Assembly (NCBI GenBank): GCA_050951845.1
Contig: JBMNJV010000004.1
Span: 248,001-312,000 of the forward strand
Direction: 5' to 3'
Source of the DNA: UBA5436 sp050951845
Lineage (GTDB): Bacteria > Bacillota > Clostridia > Saccharofermentanales > DTU023
DNA length: 64,000 bases
In this document: piece after piece, positions 45,030 to 53,188 of the stretch
Layout of the letters: every line of letters begins with the position of its first letter
Numbering within the stretch: the first letter of the stretch is position 1
Notes under the pieces: model-generated
Told to the model about the DNA's origin: nothing
Seen by the model: only the letters and a program-made list of their open reading frames with translations
The model's database searches: none
Made by a program: the position numbers and the translations under genes

Positions 45030-45968
45030 TCATTCAGTTTCAGAATTCGAATCTGTCTCAGAATCTGTCTCAGAATCTTTGTCATTCTCCGGATTGTTTT
45101 CCGGATCATTATTAATATCTGTTGGTTCCTGAATCTTACTGTAATTTTCACCGTACATGCTTTCGATTCCGATGATTCTTCTGAAATCAACCAGATCTTT
45201 AATCGGATTCATTACATATAAAATTATGAAAATAATTACAAATAACATCAATGTAATTAAAACTCGTTTTAAGAGTGATTGGCGATTCTCTTTTTTTATG
45301 CCGTGATGAATTTTACTTAATGTTGTATAACCGATTAATTCATAAACTTTAGACCCGTTTTTACGATCGATCTCCCATGGTTTATCCTTAGCTTGCACCT
45401 GATTAGAATCTGGTGTTTTAGTTTTATCGACAGGTTTCAAATATTGTTTTAATGTTTCTGCATCCAATCGAATAGCCGGTTCCTTTATGATGGTATCATC
45501 ATTTATAACTTTTCTATTCGATCCTACAAGGTCTGATTCTAACGATTTTTCATTGATAATTTCAATTTGGCTATCATCCGGCTTATCAGCGTAAAAGTTT
45601 CGATTGGATTGTTCAATCCGATATTCCGGTTTTTCACTTTGGGATAAATCAGCTTCAGAAATAATTTCAGGACTTTCAAATTCAGATGTTTGATAAAAAT
45701 CAACATCTGACTCATCGATAAAATCAACATCAGATTCATCAACAAAATCAACATCAGACTCATTATTAAAATCAACATCAGATGTTTGGATAGTATCAAC
45801 ATTTGGAGCTTCGGATGGCCCGTCAAAATTGGTCTCAGAAATTTTAACGCGTCTAATCTGAACTGATGGTTGGTCATTTTCGAGATCCTGAATATTATTA
45901 TTTTGTTTATTATGAGGATTAAAACTATCTAAATTATCTGATTCCATTAATTGATCCTTAAAATTCAT
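45030..45968 (-). CDS. Hypothetical single-pass membrane protein with SDVDF repeats
   Basis: I do not recognise a family. The 312-residue protein has an acidic, Ser/Asn/Asp-rich N-terminal region of about 225 residues. This contains four 8-residue repeats (SDVDFNNE, SDVDFVDE, SDVDFIDE, SDVDFYQT; about residues 63-94). A single hydrophobic segment follows at about 230-252 (VLITLMLFVIIFIILYVM), then a short tail that ends in Glu/Asp/Ser/Thr repeats (DSETDSETDSNSETE). No signal peptide is visible, so the large N-terminal part is probably cytoplasmic. It stands alone between the FemX-like gene and coaX. It could be a membrane-tethered scaffold, but no function can be assigned. Confidence 0.75.
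   Translation of the reverse strand: MNFKDQLMESDNLDSFNPHNKQNNNIQDLENDQPSVQIRRVKISETNFDGPSEAPNVDTIQTSDVDFNNESDVDFVDESDVDFIDESDVDFYQTSEFESPEIISEADLSQSEKPEYRIEQSNRNFYADKPDDSQIEIINEKSLESDLVGSNRKVINDDTIIKEPAIRLDAETLKQYLKPVDKTKTPDSNQVQAKDKPWEIDRKNGSKVYELIGYTTLSKIHHGIKKENRQSLLKRVLITLMLFVIIFIILYVMNPIKDLVDFRRIIGIESMYGENYSKIQEPTDINNDPENNPENDKDSETDSETDSNSETE
45687..45782 (-). repeat. Four 24-bp tandem repeats coding for SDVDFxxx
   Basis: Four in-frame 24-base units inside the hypothetical membrane protein gene share an almost constant 15-base core encoding Ser-Asp-Val-Asp-Phe, with three variable codons each. Confidence 0.9.
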
Positions 45969-46072
45969 TTCAATTTTTTACATTATAGCAATCTTCCAAT
46001 TTGAAGTCATCATGTATAAGTTCATTGCTGAGCCAAACAAAAAATCACATCAAACGAATTAAAAACAACATT

Positions 46073-46131
46073 AAAATAGTTCAAATATTTTATATATTTT
46101 CCAAAAATAGTTCAATTATTTTATGTATTTT
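46073..46131. repeat. Pair of 28-bp direct repeats upstream of the hypothetical membrane protein
   Basis: Positions 46073-46100 and 46104-46131 are 28-base copies differing at two positions, spaced three bases apart. They lie upstream of the minus-strand gene at 45968 and after coaX. On the minus strand each copy carries a TTGAAC that could serve as a -35, so they may be duplicated promoter or operator sequences. Confidence 0.75.
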
Positions 46132-46184
46132 GTAATAATTTGATGTTTTTATGTGTTATTTTAATTATAAATATGAATCGATTA

Positions 46185-46976
46185 TTAAGTTTTAGGTAAG
46201 TCTCCTTTAATTTTTTTACTGCACTTATAAATTATTTTCATTCCTTCAAAAGCAATGTTCGGGTTATATGCATCAATCAGGTCACTGGTTTCATAAAACA
46301 TACGACCTAAACCGCCGGTAGCAACCACATTAGGCTTATCGTTTAATTCTTTCATCATACTGCGAATGATATGCTCTACAGCTCCGAAATAACCGTAAAA
46401 GATACCGGAATGCATGCCGCTTACCGTGTTATTGGCCAGGATGGATTCCGGTTTTTTGATTTCAACTTGAGGCAGCTTAGCCGTCCTGATGTGGAGAGCT
46501 TGAGCGGAAATTTCCACCCCGGGCATAATAACGGTATACTGGAAGATACCGTTTTGATCAACATAGTCAAAGGTGGTTGCGGTACCGAAGTCAATGACCA
46601 TGGTACTCCCTTCATATAAGCTGTGAGCGGCCACCACATTCACTATACGATCTGCTCCTACTTCTTTTGGATTTTCCGCTTTAATAATGATACCTGTTTC
46701 AATTTCAGGACCCACCGTTAAAACCTCTACATCAAAATAATTTTGAAACAGGCGCTTAAAACTGTCCTGAATCTTTGGTACAACGCTACTGATTATTACA
46801 TCCTTAATATCAGAAGTTTTGATATGCTTGGTTCGCAGTAAATCAATTAATAAAATAGCCAACTCATCGGAGCTTCTCTCTGTTCTGCTATTGATTCTAA
46901 ACCTTGCAATTAAATCTTCACCATGGAAGACACCGAATAAAATCTTAGTATTTCCAATATCTATAGTCATCAACAT
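46185..46976 (-). CDS. coaX: Type III pantothenate kinase
   Basis: CoaX phosphorylates pantothenate, the first step of CoA synthesis, using the ASKHA fold and ignoring feedback by CoA. Motifs: LMTIDIGNTKILFGVF (phosphate 1), VGADRIVNVVAAH, VIDFGTATTFDYV (phosphate 2) and MPGVEISAQALHIRTAKLP, plus NVVATGGLG near the end. Its 263 residues are standard. The start follows coaBC by one base, with an AAAGGTGA site inside the coaBC end, so the two consecutive CoA-pathway genes are coupled. Confidence 0.95.
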   Translation of the reverse strand: MLMTIDIGNTKILFGVFHGEDLIARFRINSRTERSSDELAILLIDLLRTKHIKTSDIKDVIISSVVPKIQDSFKRLFQNYFDVEVLTVGPEIETGIIIKAENPKEVGADRIVNVVAAHSLYEGSTMVIDFGTATTFDYVDQNGIFQYTVIMPGVEISAQALHIRTAKLPQVEIKKPESILANNTVSGMHSGIFYGYFGAVEHIIRSMMKELNDKPNVVATGGLGRMFYETSDLIDAYNPNIAFEGMKIIYKCSKKIKGDLPKT

Positions 46977-46977
46977 T

Positions 46978-48180
46978 TTATTTCACCTTTTTTATCTTTA
47001 ATAGTTCATCTAAAATTAAGTCCGCCAAATTTCTTTTGCTCATAAGTGGTAAGGCTTTAGGTTCTTGATTCGGCCATAATAAGGTTACAACATTGGTTGC
47101 TATTCCGAAGCCTGCACCTTCCTCAGTTAAGGAGTTGGCCACTAACATATCGCAATTTTTCTTTTGGAGTTTGACTTTGGCATTATCCAATAAATTATCC
47201 GTCTCCATGGCAAAACCACATAACACCTGATGATTTTGTTTATACTCTCCGGCCCATGCCAGAATATCCGGATTTCTGATAAAACTTATTTGCAGGTCAC
47301 TGTCTTGTTTCTTGATTTTATCTTGGGATATTTCTGCCGGTCTGTAGTCCGCTACAGCAGCTGCCTTGATTAGTATATCCGTCTCCGGGAAAATCGCTTC
47401 AACGGCATTGAACATATCTCTGGCTGAGATTACTTGGGTCAAGGTAAGTCCGGCAGGAGCTGTTAAGTTCGTCGGTCCGGAAATGAGATTAACTTTGGCT
47501 CCTCTCGTTTGGGCTGCCTCGGCGATACTATAACCCATGATGCCACTGGAGTGGTTGGTAATGAAACGTACCGGATCTAAAGCTTCTTGTGTAGGACCTG
47601 CCGTTACAGTAATCTTCAAACCTGTTAAATCTTGTTTCTGATTAACTTCAAGCAGCTTTTCCGCAGTTTCTTGAATGACTGACACTTCAGGTAATTTACC
47701 GGAACCGAAATCACCACAAGCCAACATTCCTTGTTCACTTTCTAAAACGTGAATACCTCTATTCTGCAAAATTTCTATATTTGCGATAGTAGCTTGGTGA
47801 TTTAACATATTAGTATTCATCGCAGGACAAAGCAAAACAGGACTTCTGGTTGCCAGCATAGTGGTGCTGACCAAATCATCTGCCAGTCCGTTTGCCATTT
47901 TGGCAATCAGATTCGCTGTAGCCGGTGCAATTATAATAATATCCGCCCATTTTGCCAAGTTAATATGGGGTATCTGATCGTGATGTATATCGGGAGCAAA
48001 CATATTCTTGGGAACAGGTCTGCCCGTCAAGGTTTCAAAGATCAAAGGACTCATAAAAGCCTGTGCATGCTCAGTCATTATGACTTGCACCTCATACTTT
48101 TTAGAAAGATTGCTGACCAGCTGTGCCACCTTATAAATGGCAATCCCGCCGGAAATGGCAACTATAATTTTCTTCTTCAT
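46978..48180 (-). CDS. coaBC: Bifunctional phosphopantothenoylcysteine decarboxylase / phosphopantothenate-cysteine ligase
   Basis: This fused enzyme performs two middle steps of CoA synthesis. The N-terminal flavoprotein half (CoaC) has VAISGGIAIYK, FVxPLIFETLTG-like FMSPLIFETLTGRPV, IAPATANLIAKMANGLADDL and LLCPAMNTNML. The C-terminal half (CoaB) has ITVTAGPTQEALDPVRFITN, SSGIMGYSIAEAA, KAAAVADYRP and KIKKQDSDL. The start is placed at the ATG ending at 48180, preceded by AAGAGAAC, giving 400 residues; the frame stays open to 48228, but the added segment has no family match. coaX follows directly. Confidence 0.95.
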   Translation of the reverse strand: MKKKIIVAISGGIAIYKVAQLVSNLSKKYEVQVIMTEHAQAFMSPLIFETLTGRPVPKNMFAPDIHHDQIPHINLAKWADIIIIAPATANLIAKMANGLADDLVSTTMLATRSPVLLCPAMNTNMLNHQATIANIEILQNRGIHVLESEQGMLACGDFGSGKLPEVSVIQETAEKLLEVNQKQDLTGLKITVTAGPTQEALDPVRFITNHSSGIMGYSIAEAAQTRGAKVNLISGPTNLTAPAGLTLTQVISARDMFNAVEAIFPETDILIKAAAVADYRPAEISQDKIKKQDSDLQISFIRNPDILAWAGEYKQNHQVLCGFAMETDNLLDNAKVKLQKKNCDMLVANSLTEEGAGFGIATNVVTLLWPNQEPKALPLMSKRNLADLILDELLKIKKVK

Positions 48181-48596
48181 AAAAGTTCTCTTTCTACTCG
48201 TGATTAAAATACTGTTTCTTATAATCATATAAACGTGGCAACAAAACTGATTTCTGCCAAACAGATATTCTTCAGAACGGACTTTATAAATGTAATTTTC
48301 TTAAAATATCCGTTATATTTTAATCAAAAAAGCAAAGAATTATAATACAAGAGCATTTTACTGATCTTCGTGTAAATGTCAATTATAAAATTGTCAAAAA
48401 TTACAGAAAAAAATAGTTATAAATACTAAATCTTTAATTGTCAGATTAAGTTGTACCTTCTCAATCAAGAGCTATTTAACTTTATCTAAACAGAACAATC
48501 GTTTGACATAGAACAATTGTTTTGTTATATTTTGATTAGGTTATTCAGCTGATCATTATTATATATTATTATATTAATTTCTCGGGAGTTATTTAT
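48181..48596. other. Intergenic region between divergent coaBC and lexA
   Basis: This 416-base AT-rich region contains the lexA promoter and two SOS boxes in its last 110 bases (listed separately). The remaining part must hold the coaBC promoter on the minus strand; a TTGACA is present there (reverse complement at 48377-48382), but no well-spaced -10 goes with it. No small gene or RNA was recognised. Confidence 0.5.
48492..48531 (+). promoter_or_regulatory. lexA promoter with two overlapping LexA (SOS) boxes
   Basis: The -35 TTGACA (48503-48508) and -10 TATATT (48526-48531) are spaced 17 bases apart. Two GAAC-N4-GTTT sites overlap it: GAACAATCGTTT (48493-48504), covering the start of the -35, and GAACAATTGTTT (48511-48522), filling the spacer. 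Both fit the Gram-positive LexA/DinR operator (GAAC-N4-GTTC) with one change. LexA binding here would block RNA polymerase, giving SOS autoregulation of lexA. Confidence 0.85.
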
Positions 48597-49229
48597 ATGA
48601 GTGAAAAATATCGTTTTACCAGAGCGAATGTTGATGAAACTGCAGAAAAAATTTATCGTTTTATTGTTGAATATATAACTGAAAATACGTACTCACCTTC
48701 TGTTCGTGATATTTGCAGAGGAGTGGGAGTTAAATCAACTTCGACCATTCATAATCATTTAAACAGATTGCAGGATGATGGCAGAATAACTTACAGTGAT
48801 GGAAAACGTCGCGCTATTGTTGTACCCGAATTAGAATTAAAGACTGAAATCAGACAGGCACCTTTAATCGGTAAAGTTACTGCCGGTTCACCTATTTTAG
48901 CAATAGAAAATATTGAAAGAAGTATTCCGATTCCTGATTATTTTGACCGTTATCCTGATATGTATGCCCTCGAGGTCAAAGGAGATTCCATGATTGATGC
49001 TGCAATCATGGATGGAGACATTGTATTTGTCGACAAACAAAATTCTGCAAATTCCGGAGATATTGTCGTAGCTTTGATTGAGGATGAGGCAACGGTTAAA
49101 ACTTTCAAAATTATAGAGAATAAACCGTTTCTGATACCTCAGAACTCAGCTTATAGGCCTATCCCCTTTGATCACGAGGGGTGTAGAATTTTAGGAATAG
49201 TTCGCGGTGTACTCAGGGTATCGATTTAA
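48597..49229 (+). CDS. lexA: SOS repressor LexA
   Basis: LexA represses DNA-damage genes and is inactivated by RecA-stimulated self-cleavage. The N-terminal winged helix has YSPSVRDICRGVGVKSTSTI. The cleavage site is Ala96-Gly97 in KVTAGSPI, and the catalytic dyad is Ser131 (KGDSMID) and Lys168 (ATVKTF). At 210 residues it is full length and looks functional. Two operators lie on its own promoter. Its last 39 coding bases overlap the end of the oppositely oriented hfq-like gene. Confidence 0.97.
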   Translation: MSEKYRFTRANVDETAEKIYRFIVEYITENTYSPSVRDICRGVGVKSTSTIHNHLNRLQDDGRITYSDGKRRAIVVPELELKTEIRQAPLIGKVTAGSPILAIENIERSIPIPDYFDRYPDMYALEVKGDSMIDAAIMDGDIVFVDKQNSANSGDIVVALIEDEATVKTFKIIENKPFLIPQNSAYRPIPFDHEGCRILGIVRGVLRVSI

Positions 49230-49520
49230 CACTTTTTTATAGCGGTAAGCTTCATTGAAAATATAATTAACATTATTTTTAGGCTTAATGCAGCATAAAG
49301 ATGATAAGAAATATAGTTGTTGAGCTCCGTCTTGTTCCAAAACGATACTGTCTTGATCAAAACCCACTATATAGCCTTCCGCGGTATAAGAATTATTCAT
49401 TTCTAAAATAACGGGTATCTCTTTTTTTCTGCAATAATTCAGAAAACTATCCTGCATTCTTCGTCCACTGGTTAAAGTTATGGGATTCTTATCGGAATTA
49501 TTTAATTGATTTTCATTCAT
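49191..49520 (-). CDS. hfq: Hfq-like RNA chaperone lacking the YKH motif
   Basis: The Sm-like core at about residues 22-80 aligns with Hfq: MQDSFLNYCRKKEIPV (cf. QDxFLN..RK), GYIVGFDQDSIVLEQDG and QQLYFLSSL. The usual second motif YKHAIS is replaced by YFLSSLCCIKP, so the Lys-His pair that binds U-rich RNA is missing. Both ends are extended, giving 109 residues against about 75-80 usual. An AAGGAGG site precedes the ATG. It follows miaA in the minus-strand cluster, the classical hfq position, but after a 482-base gap. It may have altered RNA preference. Confidence 0.82.
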   Translation of the reverse strand: MNENQLNNSDKNPITLTSGRRMQDSFLNYCRKKEIPVILEMNNSYTAEGYIVGFDQDSIVLEQDGAQQLYFLSSLCCIKPKNNVNYIFNEAYRYKKVLNRYPEYTANYS

Positions 49521-50002
49521 TTATTTCATCCTCCTTGATATTTTAATTTTAAAAACCTGATGTCCGGTTTTTTATATGAATATTTTAAAATAAGATCTTA
49601 CTCAATTTAGTAATTTTATTTGTAAAACGTAATAAAATTGATAAAATCTTAAAAAATTAATAATGTCATAGAACAAAATATTAATGAAAAATAATAAGTT
49701 TAATCATAAAGAAAAAAATGATAAATAGTAATAAAACTGATAATAGCTAATAATTATACTGTGCGATCCGTTGAATGATAATTATAAATAATAATTTAAC
49801 TTATTATTAATAAATATTATATATCAGGATGTTACAAATAGAAACTGGTAAATCAAACAATATATAGTAATTACTTTATGCATACTGACGATAAATTACT
49901 GAACAAATTATTTATGATTTTGGGGATAAGATCGAACTAATCAATGAATTTATAGCTTATGTGCTTCCCTTTTGTAATTCTTTTGGATGATAGATTTATA
50001 GA
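49521..50002. other. AT-rich gap between miaA and hfq
   Basis: These 482 bases are very AT-rich with no convincing reading frame. Visible structures are a small hairpin AAAAACC/GGTTTTT at about 49551-49572 in the hfq leader and an all-AT 8-bp inverted repeat at 49787-49808. It must contain the hfq promoter. An unrecognised small RNA cannot be excluded. Confidence 0.4.
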
Positions 50003-50938
50003 TTAAGAATCCAGCAGATTAATAATTTGCTCTAATGAATTTAAGTTACCGAAATCATTGATTATATTTAAGTCTGTACGTGCATTGAACCAAGTGAATT
50101 GTCTTTTGGCATAATTGCGGGTAACTTGACCGATTCGTTGCTTGATCGTATTGAGATCCGCTTTTCCATCGAGGTATGAAACAGTTTCTTTATAACCGAT
50201 TGCTTGAAAACTTTGAGATTTTCGGATCAGAGGGTATTTTATCAAAAGCGCTTTGACTTCTTCGATCAGACCTGATTCAAACATCTCTTCTATTCTTTGG
50301 TTAATCCGAGTGTAGAGTTGTTGCCTGTCCGGATATAAATAAAAAGATACGAAATTGAAATCAGGACCTTTTGCATGTGATTTTTCATAGATTTGAGTCT
50401 GAGTCAGACCGATGGTTTGATATACTTCGAAAAACCTGCGAATACGTCGTAAATCATTGACTGAAATTCTGGTTCCGGCTTGCGGATCCAGTTCTGTCAA
50501 TGTTAAATGCCAATTTAAAGCATTATCCGCAGTGATGGTATGATTGATCTCTTTACGCACGGCATGATTTACCGGAGTATCGAGAAAAATCAAGCCGTCT
50601 AATAATGCATTAATATATTGTCCGGTTCCTCCGCATATTATTGCCGGTTTTCCTTGATTTATAATTTGTCTGATCGCATCAGTTGCCGCTTTACTGTATT
50701 GAGCTACACTGTATGTTTGATCAGGATCAATAATGTCAATCATATGATGACGAATAACGGCTTGAGTTTCAGCAGTTACTTTTGCTGTACCGATGTTTAA
50801 TTCACGATATATTTGCATAGAATCGGCCGAAACAATTTCTGCATCAAGCAATTTTGCCAATTCGACAGCTAAACCTGATTTACCTGAAGCGGTCGGTCCG
50901 CAAATAACGATTACCTGTTCTGACGGAGCTAAACTCAT
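50003..50938 (-). CDS. miaA: tRNA dimethylallyltransferase
   Basis: MiaA adds a dimethylallyl group to A37 of tRNAs that read UNN codons, using DMAPP from the MEP pathway. Walker A is GPTASGKSGLA, followed by VSADSMQIYRELNIGTAKV and HHMIDIIDPDQTYSVAQY, and GGTGQYINALLDG. C-terminal QFTWFNARTD is also typical. Its 311 residues are standard. It belongs with miaB, encoded in the same minus-strand cluster, which thiomethylates the same adenosine. Confidence 0.96.
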   Translation of the reverse strand: MSLAPSEQVIVICGPTASGKSGLAVELAKLLDAEIVSADSMQIYRELNIGTAKVTAETQAVIRHHMIDIIDPDQTYSVAQYSKAATDAIRQIINQGKPAIICGGTGQYINALLDGLIFLDTPVNHAVRKEINHTITADNALNWHLTLTELDPQAGTRISVNDLRRIRRFFEVYQTIGLTQTQIYEKSHAKGPDFNFVSFYLYPDRQQLYTRINQRIEEMFESGLIEEVKALLIKYPLIRKSQSFQAIGYKETVSYLDGKADLNTIKQRIGQVTRNYAKRQFTWFNARTDLNIINDFGNLNSLEQIINLLDS

Positions 50939-51048
50939 AGTGATTCCCTATTAATTATTTATATTCAATTTAATAATCATCTGACAATATATTAATAACC
51001 GGATTAATAAAAATCTACATAATAATTAAATCCATGACAATTAGAAAT

Positions 51049-53061
51049 CTAAACAATTCTTTTGAAAAGTTTTTCTAAATCTGTTTGACTTAATTCGATA
51101 ATCAAAGGTCTGCCGTGCGGACAATGGTATGGATTAATCAATTCAGTTAAATCAGCAATCAGCGCTTTCATTTCATTATAACTAAGATTATCATGTGCCT
51201 TGACAGCAGCCTTACATGCGACCGTATAAAGCAGCTCATCATGTTTGTCTTCCAGGAAAAATGATCGATCTAACATAGAATCAATCAAAGCTTTCACAGC
51301 AGAAACCGGGCTTGAAAACTGTTTACCGGTATCAGGAACTGTACGAATGATAATTGTATTATTTCCGAAAAGATCAATCTCGAATCTTAAACGATCCAAC
51401 TCGATTAAGTTTTCCTCTACCAAAGCCATCTCATGTGTTGTTAATTCCAAAGTTTCATTTTGCAACAAGATCTGCTTTTTAAAAGGTTGAGTTTTCCCGG
51501 CGAGATATTGATAATGCAATTTCTCATAGATTATTCTTTCGTGTGCTGCATGCTGATCAATAATTACAAAAAGATTATTATATTCCAATAACAAATATGT
51601 TTGAAAAATCTGCCCGATCAGCCTTGCTTCTTTCAAATATGTCAATTCAGTTTTTTGTGGTTCAGCTTCAGATTGATAGCTCGATTGTTGCATTTGAGAA
51701 ATTTTTTCAGTTTGTTGTGTTTGAGATTCATCATCAGCTTGTTCTTTTTGAGATTCATGAGGGAGAGTAGAATTATTTGTTTGATAATCCGACTGTAAAA
51801 CTTCAGATGTTTGTGAATCTGTCGGGGAAGCTGATTGTGAATTTGTTTGCTCTGCCAGCTGATGCATGATAAATGCCTGAGCCTGCTCAGCAGGATGAAC
51901 ACGTTCATCTGCGTAATATTTTTGTTTGGATGTTTGAGCAATTGATTTTTCGGATACTCCTTCCGCCGGTGATTTTTTTGTCTCAAAATCATAGTTTAAA
52001 GGAGTTTCCTTGAATTTTGCTGCTAAAGGTGTAACAGTTTGATAGTGACTGCTGGATATTTCTCCTTTGATAACTGTTGAGCCGGATTCCAGGGCTTCTC
52101 TGATTCCATGATAGACAGCACGAAAAACGATTTGTTCATCCCAAAATCTGACTTCGGTTTTTTGCGGATGGACATTAACGTCAACTAGATTTAAAGGAAT
52201 TTCCAAATTAATAACCAAGCTGGGAAACTTACCTTTCATAAACCATGTTTTACCTGCTTCGGTGATTGCTGCAGAAACAATTTTTGATGCGATAGTTCTG
52301 CCGTTTACAAATACGATCTGCCGACTGCGGTTTCCTCTGGCAGCTTGCGGTGTTGTAATATAACCGGACACTTTTATCGGTTCTAAGAGATAGCTGACTT
52401 CAACCATAGCTTCAGCAGTTTCTTTACCAAATAAAACATAGATCGCACTGAGCAAATTGTTATTTCCGGGTGTATGTAGCAGACTTTTCTGATTCGCTGT
52501 CAGCCGAAAAGATACATCGGATCTGGCTAAGGCTAATCGCGTCATTAAATCTGCGATATAACCTTGTTCAGTTTGATCTCTTTTCAAAAATTTGTATCTG
52601 GCAGGAACATTATAGAATAAATCACGAATTTCTATTTGGGTTCCTTCAGGGCAACCGATTTTTTGAGATCCGATGAACTTCCCGCCTTCAACAATCACTT
52701 CAAAACCTTGTTCCTGACCTATTTGTCTGGTGCGTAAATTAACTCTTGCAACTGCGGCAATACTGGCCAGAGCTTCACCGCGAAAACCCATTGTCACCAG
52801 ATGGTCTAAATCGGAAATCTTATTCAGTTTAGATGTTGCATGTCTTTCAAAAGCCAATACCGCATCTTCCGGTGACATTCCGCAACCGTTATCACTGATC
52901 AGGATACGTTTAATTCCACCTTGTTCGATATCACAATTAATAATAGAAGCTCCTGCATCTAATGAATTTTCAATCAATTCTTTGACTACTGAAGCCGGTC
53001 TTTCAATTACTTCTCCGGCGGCAATTCCGTTTGCTGTTATCTTATCCAAAATCCGAATCAT
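51049..53061 (-). CDS. mutL: DNA mismatch repair protein MutL
   Basis: MutL links mismatch recognition by MutS to strand removal. The N-terminal GHKL ATPase has KELIENSLDAGASII, ISDNGCGMSPED, HATSKL and GFRGEALASI. The C-terminal endonuclease domain has the metal motif DQHAAHERIIYE (about residue 500), ACKAAVKAHD and CPHGRPLIIEL, so this is the nicking type. Between them is a Gln/Ser/Thr-rich linker (about 380-470), with many Ser-Gln and Thr-Gln pairs, longer than usual. It is 670 residues in total and lies 127 bases after mutS. Confidence 0.97.
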   Translation of the reverse strand: MIRILDKITANGIAAGEVIERPASVVKELIENSLDAGASIINCDIEQGGIKRILISDNGCGMSPEDAVLAFERHATSKLNKISDLDHLVTMGFRGEALASIAAVARVNLRTRQIGQEQGFEVIVEGGKFIGSQKIGCPEGTQIEIRDLFYNVPARYKFLKRDQTEQGYIADLMTRLALARSDVSFRLTANQKSLLHTPGNNNLLSAIYVLFGKETAEAMVEVSYLLEPIKVSGYITTPQAARGNRSRQIVFVNGRTIASKIVSAAITEAGKTWFMKGKFPSLVINLEIPLNLVDVNVHPQKTEVRFWDEQIVFRAVYHGIREALESGSTVIKGEISSSHYQTVTPLAAKFKETPLNYDFETKKSPAEGVSEKSIAQTSKQKYYADERVHPAEQAQAFIMHQLAEQTNSQSASPTDSQTSEVLQSDYQTNNSTLPHESQKEQADDESQTQQTEKISQMQQSSYQSEAEPQKTELTYLKEARLIGQIFQTYLLLEYNNLFVIIDQHAAHERIIYEKLHYQYLAGKTQPFKKQILLQNETLELTTHEMALVEENLIELDRLRFEIDLFGNNTIIIRTVPDTGKQFSSPVSAVKALIDSMLDRSFFLEDKHDELLYTVACKAAVKAHDNLSYNEMKALIADLTELINPYHCPHGRPLIIELSQTDLEKLFKRIV

Positions 53062-53188
53062 AATCTGTTTTCCTTTTATCTGATTACACTTTCATTTATG
53101 AACTATATTCACTTTACTCCGGCATTTAACTGGTTGCTTATTCTATATAAATCTTTCTTCTTATTTATCGTATATCTACTTACAGTTA

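Noticed and set aside
44916..45221. Plus-strand hydrophobic open frame
   Set aside because: Most of it is antisense to the 3' end of the minus-strand repeat protein; it has no family match, and its hydrophobicity comes from reading acidic codons backwards.
51642..51992. 116-codon open frame within mutL
   Set aside because: It is a shifted frame of the Gln/Ser-rich MutL linker, with no start signal of its own.
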